DNA of 64,000 bases from Lachnoclostridium sp. UBA7215 (GCA_002490465.1 DKUB01000103.1:6375-70374); one strand, 5' to 3'; numbered from the stretch's first letter, positions 25,339-35,477 are shown. Notes: a model not told the origin generated them from the letters alone. Numbers and translations: made by a program.

Positions 25339-28212
25339 ATGATAATTAATGCAAATAAGATTTCCCCGAACTTAAACGGCGCTGAGCAAAGTGCAAAGAC
25401 TTCAGTGCCTGTACCGAATGCCAGGGACGGCAGAATTTCCGATCACGCATGGGATTATACAATGGATTGTACCGTACATAAAGAAACGGGAAAAAACAGC
25501 GTCTATACAGAGATGCAGGCAAGACAACAGGATATGGAGACAGCGGAGCTTCCAGATGATGGAAGTGTTTCCCCAAGCGCATTTATTAATAGCTGCATGA
25601 CGGGGGAGGATATTAAGGATTTATCAGAGGAAGAAACGCCGTTAGAAGAGTATACTTCATCGCAGTTAGAGAGAGCAGTAAGCCGTGTTAAAAAACAGCG
25701 TACGCAGAAGCAGGATGCCATTGACAGGGAAGTGACGAAAGAGCAGGAGAGACAGGACAGCCTGGAACGCCACTTGCAGGATAAGGCGCCGCTTACGCCA
25801 GAGAATTTGTCACGGGTGTCTCATGCAGCCGAAATGGCAGAGGCAGTTACTGATTATTCGCAGGCATCGGTGAAGTTTTTTATTGCTACCGGGCGGGCGG
25901 TAATTACACCGGAAAACATTCAGGCGGCCATGACAGCGGCTGATGGCGGACAGATTAAGAATAATATTCCCCAAAATGGGGCATCCGATAAAGAGGTTTT
26001 TGAACAGTTAGAGGGCCAGGTGGGCAATATCCTTGCAGATGGCGATATTGAGGCAACGGATGAAGCAATGGAAGTTGCCAGGTTTTTATATGAAAATGAC
26101 TTGCCCGTGACCGCAGAAAATGTAAAACTGTATCAGTCACTGGAAGAATTAAAGGATTTAGCTCCGGATGTTCTTCTTGACCGCATTACGGACAGCATGC
26201 TGGATGGTATTCAGCCGGAGAAGGCAGATTTGACCAAACTTTCGCTGAATGAGGCGGCAGAACTTGTACAGGATCTTTTAGATGCGGAAGACGGCGATCT
26301 TCAGCAGATTTATACAACAGAAGCAGATTTTGTCCGTGCAAAGCGCCAGCTGGAAGAAATCCGTCTTGTCATGACGGCAGAGGCGGCAAGAAATATGGCG
26401 TCAAAGGGAATACGGATTGACATAGAAAATCTGGAAAATATTGTGGAAGAGCTGAGGCAGCAGGAGCAGCAGCTCACAAAGGGTATATTAGAAGAAACCG
26501 GAGTTCCTGTAACACAGGAAAATGTGGATGTTATGCAGGGCACACTGGAGTCTGCCCGCCAGGTTCTGGCGGCGCCGGTAGAAATGCTCGGTACGACAAG
26601 GTCATTAATGGGTGTTCAGACTTTGCAGGAGATGGCAGATACTGCTGTTTCCATGACCGGAGAGAAGCTGCAGCAGGCATATGAGGCTGTAGGCACAGAA
26701 GTGCGGCCGGATTTGGGTGACCGCATAAGCAAGGCATTCCAGAATGTGGATGATATATTACAGGAGCTGAATCTGGAGCAGACGGCGGCAAATGAGCGTG
26801 CTGTGCGGATTCTTGCCTATAACAGGATGCCGCTGACAGAGGATAATATTTTAGATATGAAGGCCTATGACAGTAAGGTTACAACACTGATGCAGAATCT
26901 GAAACCGCCGGTTGTGGCTGGGTTGATAAGGCAGCAGGTGAATCCTCTGCAGATGACGATAGAGGAACTGGACGAAAAAGTGCTTGATATACAGCGCGAA
27001 AATATACAGTCTGAGGATATTTCTTTCCGGAAATATCTGTGGAAAATGGATCGGCAGCACGGTCTGTCAAAACAGGAACGCGAGAGTATGATCGGCATTT
27101 ACCGTCTCTTAGATAAAGTGCAGAAAAGTGATGGAGCAGTTATCGGCCAGGTAATAAAAGAGGGCAGGGAACTTTCGTTTTCCACACTTTTATCAGCTAC
27201 AAGGAGCCGTCGTGCTGCAGGGATAGATGTGGCTTTGGATGAGACCTTTGGCGGGATTGAGACTACGGTTGAGAAAGGAAGTTCTATATCAGACCAGATT
27301 CAGGCGGCATACGGCAGCACACTTATTACGAAACTGCAAAAAAATCTGTCTCCGAAAGTTCTCAGGGAGCAGGGTGAAGAGGCTATGGATTTATCTTTGG
27401 AGCAGCTTTTGGAAAAATGTACCGTAGAGGGTGAGACAGATGCCCAGATGGAGCCGTATTATGAGCAGATGGCAGAGGAAATCCGTGCGGCGGCAGAAGA
27501 TGCGGACGGGCGTTTGGAAAGCTTTTTAAAGTCTCTGGATTTGCCGGATACAATGGCAAATCTTGCTGCGGCCCGCCAGATGCTTGGCGGCAGGCCGGGA
27601 CGCTATGAAAAGCTTTGGAAGAAGGAAGAAAGTGAAGAAATAGTAGAAAATTTCGATAATCCGGAAGAACTGGATGCAGCATATGAAAAAATAGACAGGG
27701 CACACTCCGAAGAGCTGGCGAAAGAAAGGGAATCTGACGATATAACATGTGATGACATTGTTTCACTTGCCAGAATGGCAGGAAGCATTTCGTTTTACCG
27801 GAAGATCAGAAGCAGGCAGATGTATGAGATTCCTCTTATTACGGAGCAGGGCATCACGAGCTGCCATGTCACGATACAGGATGGTGACAGCAGAGAAAAA
27901 GGAACGGTGGAGATTTCAATGGATTCTGAACAGTATGGTCGGATTCAGGCAAGTTTCCGGGTAAATGGTCATCGGGTAAAAGGTTTTGTAACGGCGGAGC
28001 GCCAGGAAGGAATGGAGACCGGTAAAAAGCTTTTACATGAATTTGAAAAGGATTTGGAAGAGATGGGATTCACTATGGACAGTGACAGCCTGGTACAGGG
28101 CAGCCGCAAGTCTCTTCAGACAGGAAATAAAGCAGCAGGTACAAAAAATCAGGATTTGTATCGTATTGCAAAAACATTTATCGTGCATGTACAGAGCGCA
28201 GAAAGGATGTAG
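25339..28212 (+). CDS. Large flagellar-operon protein, FliK-like/DUF6240-like
   Basis: Hydrophilic, mainly helical protein of 957 residues with no signal peptide or membrane helix. A motif of type (P/V)-(L/V/I)-T-x-E-N recurs at roughly residues 150 (APLTPENL), 190 (AVITPENI), 255 (LPVTAENV), 395 (VPVTQENV) and 495 (MPLTEDNI), marking degenerate repeats. The C-terminal 170 residues (VTIQDGDSREKGTVEISMDS, GYIQAS-like strand, then helices) resemble the FliK hook-length domain. It is six bases from the flagellin gene, so a role in hook length or flagellin handling is inferred. ATG chosen over an upstream GTG by ribosome-site spacing. Confidence 0.6.
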   Translation: MIINANKISPNLNGAEQSAKTSVPVPNARDGRISDHAWDYTMDCTVHKETGKNSVYTEMQARQQDMETAELPDDGSVSPSAFINSCMTGEDIKDLSEEETPLEEYTSSQLERAVSRVKKQRTQKQDAIDREVTKEQERQDSLERHLQDKAPLTPENLSRVSHAAEMAEAVTDYSQASVKFFIATGRAVITPENIQAAMTAADGGQIKNNIPQNGASDKEVFEQLEGQVGNILADGDIEATDEAMEVARFLYENDLPVTAENVKLYQSLEELKDLAPDVLLDRITDSMLDGIQPEKADLTKLSLNEAAELVQDLLDAEDGDLQQIYTTEADFVRAKRQLEEIRLVMTAEAARNMASKGIRIDIENLENIVEELRQQEQQLTKGILEETGVPVTQENVDVMQGTLESARQVLAAPVEMLGTTRSLMGVQTLQEMADTAVSMTGEKLQQAYEAVGTEVRPDLGDRISKAFQNVDDILQELNLEQTAANERAVRILAYNRMPLTEDNILDMKAYDSKVTTLMQNLKPPVVAGLIRQQVNPLQMTIEELDEKVLDIQRENIQSEDISFRKYLWKMDRQHGLSKQERESMIGIYRLLDKVQKSDGAVIGQVIKEGRELSFSTLLSATRSRRAAGIDVALDETFGGIETTVEKGSSISDQIQAAYGSTLITKLQKNLSPKVLREQGEEAMDLSLEQLLEKCTVEGETDAQMEPYYEQMAEEIRAAAEDADGRLESFLKSLDLPDTMANLAAARQMLGGRPGRYEKLWKKEESEEIVENFDNPEELDAAYEKIDRAHSEELAKERESDDITCDDIVSLARMAGSISFYRKIRSRQMYEIPLITEQGITSCHVTIQDGDSREKGTVEISMDSEQYGRIQASFRVNGHRVKGFVTAERQEGMETGKKLLHEFEKDLEEMGFTMDSDSLVQGSRKSLQTGNKAAGTKNQDLYRIAKTFIVHVQSAERM

Positions 28213-28218
28213 TAAGAG

Positions 28219-29643
28219 ATGAAAATTAATACCAATATAACCGCACTTCGTGCTAATTTTAACTTAAATCAGGTGCAGAAATCACTGACGGCAAGTACAT
28301 CAAGGCTTTCTTCCGGATACCGCATCAACAAAGCGGCAGATGATGCGGCAGGTCTTGCCATTTCTCAGAAAATGAAAGCGCAGATCCGAGGGCTTGAAAG
28401 AGCATCACAAAATGGTTCTGATGGCGTATCTTTTATTCAGACAGCAGAGGGTGCCCTGTCTGAGGTAGAGAGTATTTTGCAGCGCTGCCGAGAGCTTTCT
28501 GTTCAGGCAGCAAATGATGTCAATACACTGGATGACAAGCAGGCGATACAGCAGGAGATTAATGCATTGCGTGAGGAAATTGACCGCATGGTATCACAGA
28601 CAGAATATAATACAATGAGCATGCTGGATGGAAGCTGTACACGCCAGTATTCTTCCGATAATATCGGTGTGAAGCTGATATCGGCAAGCGATGATGTAAA
28701 GCTTACTTCTTATGCATTAACAGTTACAGCAGAAGCCGAGCAGGCAACTCTAAGCATTACTAAAAATTTTAATGCAACGGATGTTGTGACAGAGGCAGAG
28801 GCAGGAAGTCTGTATATAAACGGAGAGACCATTACCGTAAATGCGGGGGAGACTTATCAGAAAGTATTTGAGAAGGTCCGCGATTATTGTGAGATGATGA
28901 ATATTGATGTAACCCCGACAGCAGGCGGTACATCCACTGATTTAAACAATGCATCAAGCCTTGAGTTTACCAGTATTCTTTATGGTGCATCCCAGGAGAT
29001 TTCCATTGTGGCAGAGAATCCGGTTCTTGCGGCAAAAATGGGTGTCAGCAGTGACGCAGATAATCCGACATATGCCCAGGGTGTAGATGCAGAAGTGACT
29101 CTTGGTAATGGATTTTCCAATACAGCAACTTTAAGTGTAGACGGCGGTCGGGTAGAGGTAACAGACCGGGGTGGATTTGAGATGATTATTGATGTATCCG
29201 AGGCAACGGTTGCAGCTGGCAACGCTACCATTACATTATTAGATGCCGGTTATGTGCCAATCCAGATTGGTGCTAATGAGGGACAGACCATTGATTTGTC
29301 CGTTCCCCCGGTTTCATGCCAGGCATTAAATATTGTAACATGTAATGTATGTACAAGAAGAGGGGCATCGGAGGCCATTACCTCTTTTGATGATGCAATT
29401 CAGACAGTATCCGCTGTGCGTGCGAAGCTCGGCGCTTACCAGAACCGCCTTGATTCTGCAGTAAGAAGTCTTGATACAACAACAGAAAACCTGACGGAGG
29501 CATGCTCACGCATTGAGGATGTTGATATGTCTGAGGAAATGACAAAATATACACAGTACAGTGTATTGACCCAGGCGGGAACTTCTATGCTTGCACAGGC
29601 AAATAACCAGCCGCAGACGATTTTGCAGCTGCTTCAGGGATAA
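28219..29643 (+). CDS. Flagellin
   Basis: Filament subunit of 474 residues. The N-terminal D0/D1 (MKINTNITALRANFNLNQVQ, RLSSGYRINKAADDAAGLAIS) and C-terminal D1/D0 (KLGAYQNRLDSAVRSL, ML AQANNQPQTILQLLQG) are canonical, with a 230-residue variable middle. The N-terminal QIRGLERASQNGSDGVSFIQ region carries the usual TLR5-recognised segment. Unusually it has seven cysteines (residues 90, 140, 224, 367, 375, 378, 429), three of them clustered before the C-terminal domain. No signal peptide, as expected for type III export. fliS follows. Confidence 0.95.
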   Translation: MKINTNITALRANFNLNQVQKSLTASTSRLSSGYRINKAADDAAGLAISQKMKAQIRGLERASQNGSDGVSFIQTAEGALSEVESILQRCRELSVQAANDVNTLDDKQAIQQEINALREEIDRMVSQTEYNTMSMLDGSCTRQYSSDNIGVKLISASDDVKLTSYALTVTAEAEQATLSITKNFNATDVVTEAEAGSLYINGETITVNAGETYQKVFEKVRDYCEMMNIDVTPTAGGTSTDLNNASSLEFTSILYGASQEISIVAENPVLAAKMGVSSDADNPTYAQGVDAEVTLGNGFSNTATLSVDGGRVEVTDRGGFEMIIDVSEATVAAGNATITLLDAGYVPIQIGANEGQTIDLSVPPVSCQALNIVTCNVCTRRGASEAITSFDDAIQTVSAVRAKLGAYQNRLDSAVRSLDTTTENLTEACSRIEDVDMSEEMTKYTQYSVLTQAGTSMLAQANNQPQTILQLLQG

Positions 29644-29707
29644 AGTGTGTAGAAGGTTTGCTTTGCGGATTGTTTTCACGCCGTATAGTAAAGAATGGAG
29701 ATAAAGG

Positions 29708-30187
29708 ATGGAGAAAAAGCGTTTACAGGAATATGCAGCCCGGGTATCGCAGTCAAACCGGAGCGAGCTTGTAGTCGTAATATATGAGGTTATACTGAAA
29801 AGTATTGAAGAGGGAAAAGCGCTTTTAGAGGCAGACAAGGTAGAGGAAGCCCGCGCAGAGACTGCACGGGCAAGAGGCATGATCACAGAGCTTATGTCAA
29901 GCCTTGATATGCAGTATACGATTTCTCACTATTTGCGCCAGCTCTATATCTATGCGTACCATGAAATATGTCATGCGATTGCAGAGCGCAAACCGGAATT
30001 GTTTGACCACGCTTCCGATATTTTCAACAGCCTTCTGCCATCGTTTGAAGAGGTGGCAAAGCAGGATACCTCTGAGCCGGTAATGCAAAATACCCAGCAG
30101 ATATTTGCCGGGCTCACTTATGGCAAAGGTTCCCTTCATGAGACAATTGGCGTAGGATTAAGCCCGAAGAGAGGGTTTGAAGCATAA
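29708..30187 (+). CDS. fliS: Flagellar chaperone FliS-like
   Basis: Binds the flagellin C-terminus in the cytoplasm, prevents early polymerisation and guides it to export. The 159-residue helical protein matches FliS in its YEVILKSIEEGKALLE, RARGMITELMSSLD and YTISHYLRQLYIYAYHEI helices, and it extends about 30 residues beyond usual FliS. ATG follows GGAGATAAAGG. Placement right after flagellin supports the call. It ends at a bidirectional hairpin. Confidence 0.85.
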   Translation: MEKKRLQEYAARVSQSNRSELVVVIYEVILKSIEEGKALLEADKVEEARAETARARGMITELMSSLDMQYTISHYLRQLYIYAYHEICHAIAERKPELFDHASDIFNSLLPSFEEVAKQDTSEPVMQNTQQIFAGLTYGKGSLHETIGVGLSPKRGFEA

Positions 30188-30196
30188 ACAGGAATG

Positions 30197-30240
30197 AAAA
30201 AAGGCATGCATCACGTAAATAGTAGGATGTATGCCTTTTC
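30197..30240. terminator. Bidirectional terminator between fliS and the DUF4143 ATPase gene
   Basis: AAAAGGCATGCATC and GATGTATGCCTTTT form a long stem with a 13-base loop; A-runs on the left and T-runs on the right allow termination from both directions. Confidence 0.8.
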
Positions 30241-30242
30241 TG

Positions 30243-31538
30243 TTATTTGAGCAGTTCTTTTGTTTTCCGGGCAAGATATAGCGGAAGATTGGTGATCTGC
30301 CCATCTTTTCTGTAACCCCGTTTGGAAAAGCGCAGAGCGTGTTGGGGCTGATAATGGGAAATATATCTCTTGAAGGATGGTGCGGACTTGTTCTCTCCGC
30401 TTTTCACTTCTATCGGAATGATTTCTACTCCGTGCTGAATTACGAAATCAATTTCACTGTTTTTGTCAGAAAAGTAGCGTGGACTGACTTCAAACTGAAT
30501 TTGAAGCTGTTGCAGGACATAATTTTCCGTCAAAGCCCCCTTAAACTGGTAATCTGTTTTTAAGAGAATAGCACTATTGTCGATGCCGGCCATGTGTTTT
30601 AGAAGCCCTGTGTCAAAAAAGAACAGTTTAAAGTGGTCCAGTTTGTCAAAAGCAGTGAGAGGGTGCTCTGTTTTTGAAACGTTGTAAACACGGTTAAGCA
30701 TACCTGCTGAAACAAGCCACTCAATAGCTTCTTCGAAGTCACGCGCACGACCACCTTCCCGGACGGCGCCATACATAAATTTTTCATTTGGTTTGGCAAG
30801 TTGTGTAACAATGCTGCGAAAAACCATGAGGATTCGGCCGCTATTTACCCTGCCATTATGTTTAGAAAAATCATTTTCATAGATTTCAATCAGTTCGTGT
30901 TGAATTTGGGATATTTTTGACGGGTCACTGTATTTTACCCATGAGGCAATGCATTCCGGCATACCGCCAATAATAAGGTAATTATTGTAGGCGTCAAGGA
31001 GACGGTTATGGAAAATTTCCTCAATCTCCTGTTCCTTCTGGATGCTGTCATAATAGCTGAATAAAGTTGTGTCAACAGCATTAAGGTACTCATCAAAAGT
31101 CATTGGATAAATATTCAGAAGATTTACCATTCCTACAGGATAGGATTTCGGTTTTGCAAGAAGCGTTCCAAGAAGGCTTCCGGCGGCAATGACATGGTAA
31201 TCATTTGCTTTCTCACGAAAATATTTGAGGGAGTTCAGTGCTTCCGGACATTCCTGAATTTCATCAAAAATAATAAGTGTTTCCTCTGGCATAATTTTCT
31301 CACTGGCAATCAGAGATAACAGTTCAATGATACGAAAGGGATTTTTGTTTTTGATGAAAATGGATTTTAGTTCATCCTGTTCATCAAAGTTAAAATAGAC
31401 ATAATTTTTATAATAATTCTGTCCGAACTCTTTCATTAGCCAGGTTTTGCCAACCTGCCGTGTTCCCTTTAGCACCATTGGTTTGCGTTCATCGCTTGCT
31501 TTCCATTTTTTTAACTCTTCTATCGCATTTCGCTTCAA
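30243..31538 (-). CDS. AAA ATPase with DUF4143 domain
   Basis: P-loop ATPase of a widespread accessory family, function unproven. The N-terminal AAA_14-type domain has Walker A LKGTRQVGKTWLMKEF, Walker B ETLIIFDEIQECPEAL and a sensor region VIAAGSLLGTLL. The C-terminal DUF4143 domain (about 225-390) ends in a PD-(D/E)XK-like DFVIQHGVEIIPIEVKSG motif. A TTG start is chosen by the AGGGCGGTG upstream; a GTG three codons earlier is the alternative. A palindrome GTGTTATAAGTGTAACAC lies just before the gene and could be an operator. Single-gene unit. Confidence 0.85.
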   Translation of the reverse strand: MKRNAIEELKKWKASDERKPMVLKGTRQVGKTWLMKEFGQNYYKNYVYFNFDEQDELKSIFIKNKNPFRIIELLSLIASEKIMPEETLIIFDEIQECPEALNSLKYFREKANDYHVIAAGSLLGTLLAKPKSYPVGMVNLLNIYPMTFDEYLNAVDTTLFSYYDSIQKEQEIEEIFHNRLLDAYNNYLIIGGMPECIASWVKYSDPSKISQIQHELIEIYENDFSKHNGRVNSGRILMVFRSIVTQLAKPNEKFMYGAVREGGRARDFEEAIEWLVSAGMLNRVYNVSKTEHPLTAFDKLDHFKLFFFDTGLLKHMAGIDNSAILLKTDYQFKGALTENYVLQQLQIQFEVSPRYFSDKNSEIDFVIQHGVEIIPIEVKSGENKSAPSFKRYISHYQPQHALRFSKRGYRKDGQITNLPLYLARKTKELLK

Positions 31539-31649
31539 ATGAATCACCGCCCTTGTGTTATAAGTGTAACACATTTTTCAGGCTTTTCAAAACAAATTTT
31601 GCACATTTTTCCGAGAAAATTTCGCCAAAAAAACACATTTTTCTTAAAA

Positions 31650-33671
31650 TCACACCATATACACCCTCGTCTCATAAGCGGACAATGTGAGTGTTCCGTT
31701 TTCCTCCCTGCCCGTATAGACATTTCGCAGATTCTTTTTAATTTTGATTTCCTGCGGTTCACGCGAATAATTCAGGACAAAAAGATATTTCTTATCTTCT
31801 CCACTCCTGACAGCAAGTTCTATGGATTCCGGGGTTTCTATGATGTCACTATACGGGTCTGCTACCCCCAGCTTTTCGAGGAAAACCCGGGCAATTTCGG
31901 AAGTGAACACCGAGCCCCAGTAATAGGTTTTTCCCTTTCTATATGTATGGCAGGTCAGTGCGCCCGCCCCCTTATAATATCCCTCCTCGTAAACGGCAAG
32001 AATTTCGGCATCACCGAGTGGCTGCAGTTGGTCATTAAAGAGAGTGGTTGTAAGAGAAGTATCGCCCCATTTGGCTGTGACAGAACCGATGTCAGGTGAG
32101 ATTGCGGTGTATTCCGGAATATCTGTGCCTGTCAAATCGCTGACAAGGCCGGGAAGTCTATCCGTTACGCAAATTCCATGGATATCCTTATAGGCTGTGC
32201 GGCAGCCAAACACAAGGATGCCGCCCTGTTTTACATATGCCCTGAGGATTTGTGCGCGCTCTTCTGTTAATATCGCTGCATGAGGATAAAAGATTACGTC
32301 GTATTTATCTAAATCCGCAGGAGAGCAGTTGTTGATATAGAGATAATCATAGGGGGTGTGGGAGCGCTGGCACGCCTCAAAAAGTCCCCATATACTTGTT
32401 TCATCCAATGTTTTCTGCCAGACGTCAGCCTGGCCGTTCCATATATTATCATAATCACGCAGTACGGCAACACGGGTTTCGTAGCGGCATCCGGCAAGTG
32501 GCTGCATCTTTTCCAGTTTCTGCGAAATATCCCTAATCTCTGCAAGACGTCGGTTGTCCCGTCCGGAATAATCCAAAATGCCGTGCCAGTACATCTCAGT
32601 TCCCATAGTAGCTGTGCGCCAGCGGAAATAGCTGACAAAGTCAGCGCCGTGGGCAATACTCTGCATCGTCCAAAGCGTAATCTGTCCCGGTTTTGGTACA
32701 GGTGCCATCATTTCCATGCTTCCATTTGCCCCGGACTGCTGTTCCATAATGCCAAAAATGGGGGAAATGGAGCGCACTTCAGACAGGTGTTTGCTCCAGC
32801 CGCGGTCTTTTGTGTTGTCTTCCTCGCAGAACAGGGCAAAACAATAAGGAAAGTTCGGGTAAGAATCGTACATAATAAAGTCAAGGCTCTCCTCTGTCAT
32901 CCGGTGAGAGTCCAGATTTCCGAATATACCGTTTGTCGTGATAAAGTCCCCTGGCTTAATGTATTTTCTTAATATGTCACTCTGCATTTTTGCATAGCGG
33001 CAGACGCTGTCCGAAATAAAACGATAAAAATCAAGTTTCCGGTGCGGGTTTACCCGGTTTGTCGGAGTGGCACGCGGCACATCCACCTCGTCCCAGGCTG
33101 TGTAGGTCTGGTTCCAGAATACCGTTCCCCAGGCGTTATTCAGTGCGTCCAGAGTTCCGTATTTATTTTTTAAAAAGGAGCGGAAAGCGTTTGTATCACT
33201 CTCGGAATAAAATTCCGCCACCTCGCAGTTAAACTCATTATCAATCTGCCAGCCAATGATACAGGGGCGGCTGGCGTAATGCGCAGCAGATTTCTCTACA
33301 ATCCGCTTTGTCAGTTCCTGGTATTTTGGCGAGTTGTAGTTGTAATGGCGCCGGAAACCGTGCTGGTACACAACACCTTCCATAGTGGCATTCAGAACTT
33401 CCGGATATTTTTTTGTAAGCCATGCGGGAGGTGTAGCTGTTGGTGTGCAAAAAATCACCTTCATTCCACACCCTTCAGCGACATCAAGAAAGTGGTCAAA
33501 GAAAGAATAATCGAATACTCCTTCCTCCCTCTCAATGAGACTCCATGCAAATTCCGCAATGCGGATGGTTGTAATGCCGTTTGCGAGCATGCGTTGCAAA
33601 TCCGACTTCCATTCCGACTCCTGCCAGTGTTCCGGGTAGTAGCATACCCCGAGAGAAATACAATTTTTCAC
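31650..33671 (-). CDS. GH42 beta-galactosidase
   Basis: Removes terminal beta-galactose residues from oligosaccharides, probably in the cytoplasm as no signal peptide is present. The GH42 barrel starts LGVCYYPEHWQESEW. The acid/base glutamate is in GWQIDNEFNCE and the nucleophile in FGIMEQQSG. A trimerisation-like domain (about 390-600) and C-terminal beta domain follow. A GTG start is preferred because AAAGAGG lies six bases upstream; an ATG six codons earlier is possible. The PutP symporter gene is 52 bases upstream on the same strand. Confidence 0.93.
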   Translation of the reverse strand: MKNCISLGVCYYPEHWQESEWKSDLQRMLANGITTIRIAEFAWSLIEREEGVFDYSFFDHFLDVAEGCGMKVIFCTPTATPPAWLTKKYPEVLNATMEGVVYQHGFRRHYNYNSPKYQELTKRIVEKSAAHYASRPCIIGWQIDNEFNCEVAEFYSESDTNAFRSFLKNKYGTLDALNNAWGTVFWNQTYTAWDEVDVPRATPTNRVNPHRKLDFYRFISDSVCRYAKMQSDILRKYIKPGDFITTNGIFGNLDSHRMTEESLDFIMYDSYPNFPYCFALFCEEDNTKDRGWSKHLSEVRSISPIFGIMEQQSGANGSMEMMAPVPKPGQITLWTMQSIAHGADFVSYFRWRTATMGTEMYWHGILDYSGRDNRRLAEIRDISQKLEKMQPLAGCRYETRVAVLRDYDNIWNGQADVWQKTLDETSIWGLFEACQRSHTPYDYLYINNCSPADLDKYDVIFYPHAAILTEERAQILRAYVKQGGILVFGCRTAYKDIHGICVTDRLPGLVSDLTGTDIPEYTAISPDIGSVTAKWGDTSLTTTLFNDQLQPLGDAEILAVYEEGYYKGAGALTCHTYRKGKTYYWGSVFTSEIARVFLEKLGVADPYSDIIETPESIELAVRSGEDKKYLFVLNYSREPQEIKIKKNLRNVYTGREENGTLTLSAYETRVYMV

Positions 33672-33723
33672 ATTAATCCTCTTTTCCATGTACAATATGT
33701 TGAGTGAAAAATTTTTTTCACAT

Positions 33724-35253
33724 TTATCCCTCCGTATATTGATTCACTTTCTCAAACTCATCTATCATTTCTTTAGATGGCGCTTTTGTCAGCAGGCTCA
33801 CAACGACAATACATGCGAGGCTGATAAAGAAACCGAGAAGCAGGGAATAAATGCCGGTAACGGCATAAGGGGTCTGTCCGCCGATAATCGGCAGGTAATC
33901 CCAGATAATAACAAAGAGACCGCCGGAGATAATACCCGAAACAGCGCCCGGAAGATTTGTGCGTTTCCAGAACAGGGCACACACGACAAGCGGGCCAAAA
34001 GCGGAGCCGAGACCGGCCCAGGCATCCGATACAAGCCCCATAATGCTGCTCTCAGGGTCCCAGGCAATCAGACAGGCAAGGACGGCAATCACAAGTACGG
34101 TAATGCGGCTGATGTTAAGAACCTTTTTGTCCTCTGCATCCGGCCGCAGAATATTTTTATAAATATCCTTAGAAGCGGAGGATGCACAGACGAGGAGCTG
34201 TGAATCTGCCGTTGACATAATGGCTGCCAGTATGCCGCACAGGAAAAGACCGCCAATCAGCAGTAAAGCGAAGTTGCCGGAAAATGCCTGCTGAATCATT
34301 TTTATAAAAACATTCTCAGAGGATGAATTGTTAAGTAGTTCTGTCAGATAACCACGGCCAACCACACCGATGATGCAGGCAGCAATAAGGGAAATAGCAA
34401 CCCAGACGATAGCTATCACACTGGATTTTTTCAGTTCCTTTTCGCTCTTAACCGCCATAAAGCGGACTAAAATATGGGGCATTCCGCAGTATCCGAGTCC
34501 CCACGCCAAATCTGAAACAATAGAAATCGCGCTGCATTTTTCACCGTCTGCATAAAAGAGGTTGGTAAATGTTCCACTGTCAGCAACGCCATGGGCGGCC
34601 AGTGCCCCGGCAAAATCACCGCTGATAGCAGCATAGGCGATAATAGGTACGGTCAGCAGGGCAACTAACATTAAAGTGCCCTGAATAAAATCCGTGGTAC
34701 AAACGGCAAGGAATCCGCCCATAAATGTATAAGCCAGAATAACGGCTGCACCAATTAGCAAAGAGGTGTGGTAGGACAGGCCGAAAACAGTGTTAAAAAG
34801 TTTACCGCCGGAAGCAAGGGCAGAAGCAGTATACACAAGAAAAAATATAACAATAACAATGGAAGAAATTCCGAGAAGAATTTTTTTTGTGTCGCGGAAT
34901 CTGTTTTGAAAGAATTCCGGAAGTGTCAAAGAGTTATTTGCCACAATCGTATAGCGGCGCAGGCGCCTGGAAATCAGCAGCCAGTTCAGTACAGTTCCAA
35001 TAAACAGGCCAATGGCAATCCATGCTTTACCGGTTCCTGCAAGATAAATAGAACCCGGCAGTCCCATTAAGAGCCATCCGCTCATATCGGATGCCTGCGC
35101 AGAGAGGGCAGCAATCCAGCTGTTCAGTCCGCGGCCGCCGAGAAAATAGTCTTCGGTGCTTTTTGTTTTTGCCATTGATACAAGTCCTACTGTTATCATT
35201 ATTCCCAGGTACAGGATAAAAGCAATCAATATGGCAATTGAAGAATTTGTCAT
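33724..35253 (-). CDS. putP: Sodium:proline symporter (PutP type, SSS family)
   Basis: Thirteen-helix sodium-driven transporter of 509 residues. It shows the PutP features TKSTEDYFLGGRGLNSWIAA, SAQASDMSGWLLMGLPG and AAIMSTADSQLLVCASSASKD, which line the sodium and substrate sites. Proline is the expected substrate from close similarity, although its place before a beta-galactosidase gene leaves a sugar or other solute open. ATG follows GAGGAGGT. The pair is probably one transcript. Confidence 0.88.
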   Translation of the reverse strand: MTNSSIAILIAFILYLGIMITVGLVSMAKTKSTEDYFLGGRGLNSWIAALSAQASDMSGWLLMGLPGSIYLAGTGKAWIAIGLFIGTVLNWLLISRRLRRYTIVANNSLTLPEFFQNRFRDTKKILLGISSIVIVIFFLVYTASALASGGKLFNTVFGLSYHTSLLIGAAVILAYTFMGGFLAVCTTDFIQGTLMLVALLTVPIIAYAAISGDFAGALAAHGVADSGTFTNLFYADGEKCSAISIVSDLAWGLGYCGMPHILVRFMAVKSEKELKKSSVIAIVWVAISLIAACIIGVVGRGYLTELLNNSSSENVFIKMIQQAFSGNFALLLIGGLFLCGILAAIMSTADSQLLVCASSASKDIYKNILRPDAEDKKVLNISRITVLVIAVLACLIAWDPESSIMGLVSDAWAGLGSAFGPLVVCALFWKRTNLPGAVSGIISGGLFVIIWDYLPIIGGQTPYAVTGIYSLLLGFFISLACIVVVSLLTKAPSKEMIDEFEKVNQYTEG

Positions 35254-35352
35254 AATACCTCCTCATTTCTATGTAAAATTTTTCCGGCAGGGCCGGAATA
35301 GCTAGAGTATACCATAATTCGCGGAGGGAGGCAAGTAATGTTGTGGGTGGTT

Positions 35353-35371
35353 TGTGCCAGGTAATCGATGG
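35353..35371 (+). repeat. Left inverted repeat of the defence islet
   Basis: TGTGCCAGGTAATCGATGG matches the reverse complement of 42678-42696 at 16 of 19 positions. The first 16 bases with two leading T (35351-35366) are also repeated exactly, in direct orientation, at 42622-42637. Confidence 0.6.
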
Positions 35372-35448
35372 TTTTCTTTGTTATTTTAGGACGGTATTGT
35401 TTCCATTTCATCATCGAAAAATTACTAATACGGGAAAATATTAAAAAC

Positions 35449-35477
35449 TGTCCCAATATAATTGACATATGTCCCAA
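35449..35477 (+). promoter_or_regulatory. Two TGTCCCAA boxes, candidate operator
   Basis: TGTCCCAA occurs at 35449-35456 and 35470-35477, 21 bases apart (two helical turns). The second copy lies between the -35 and -10 boxes, where a bound repressor would block transcription. Confidence 0.5.
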
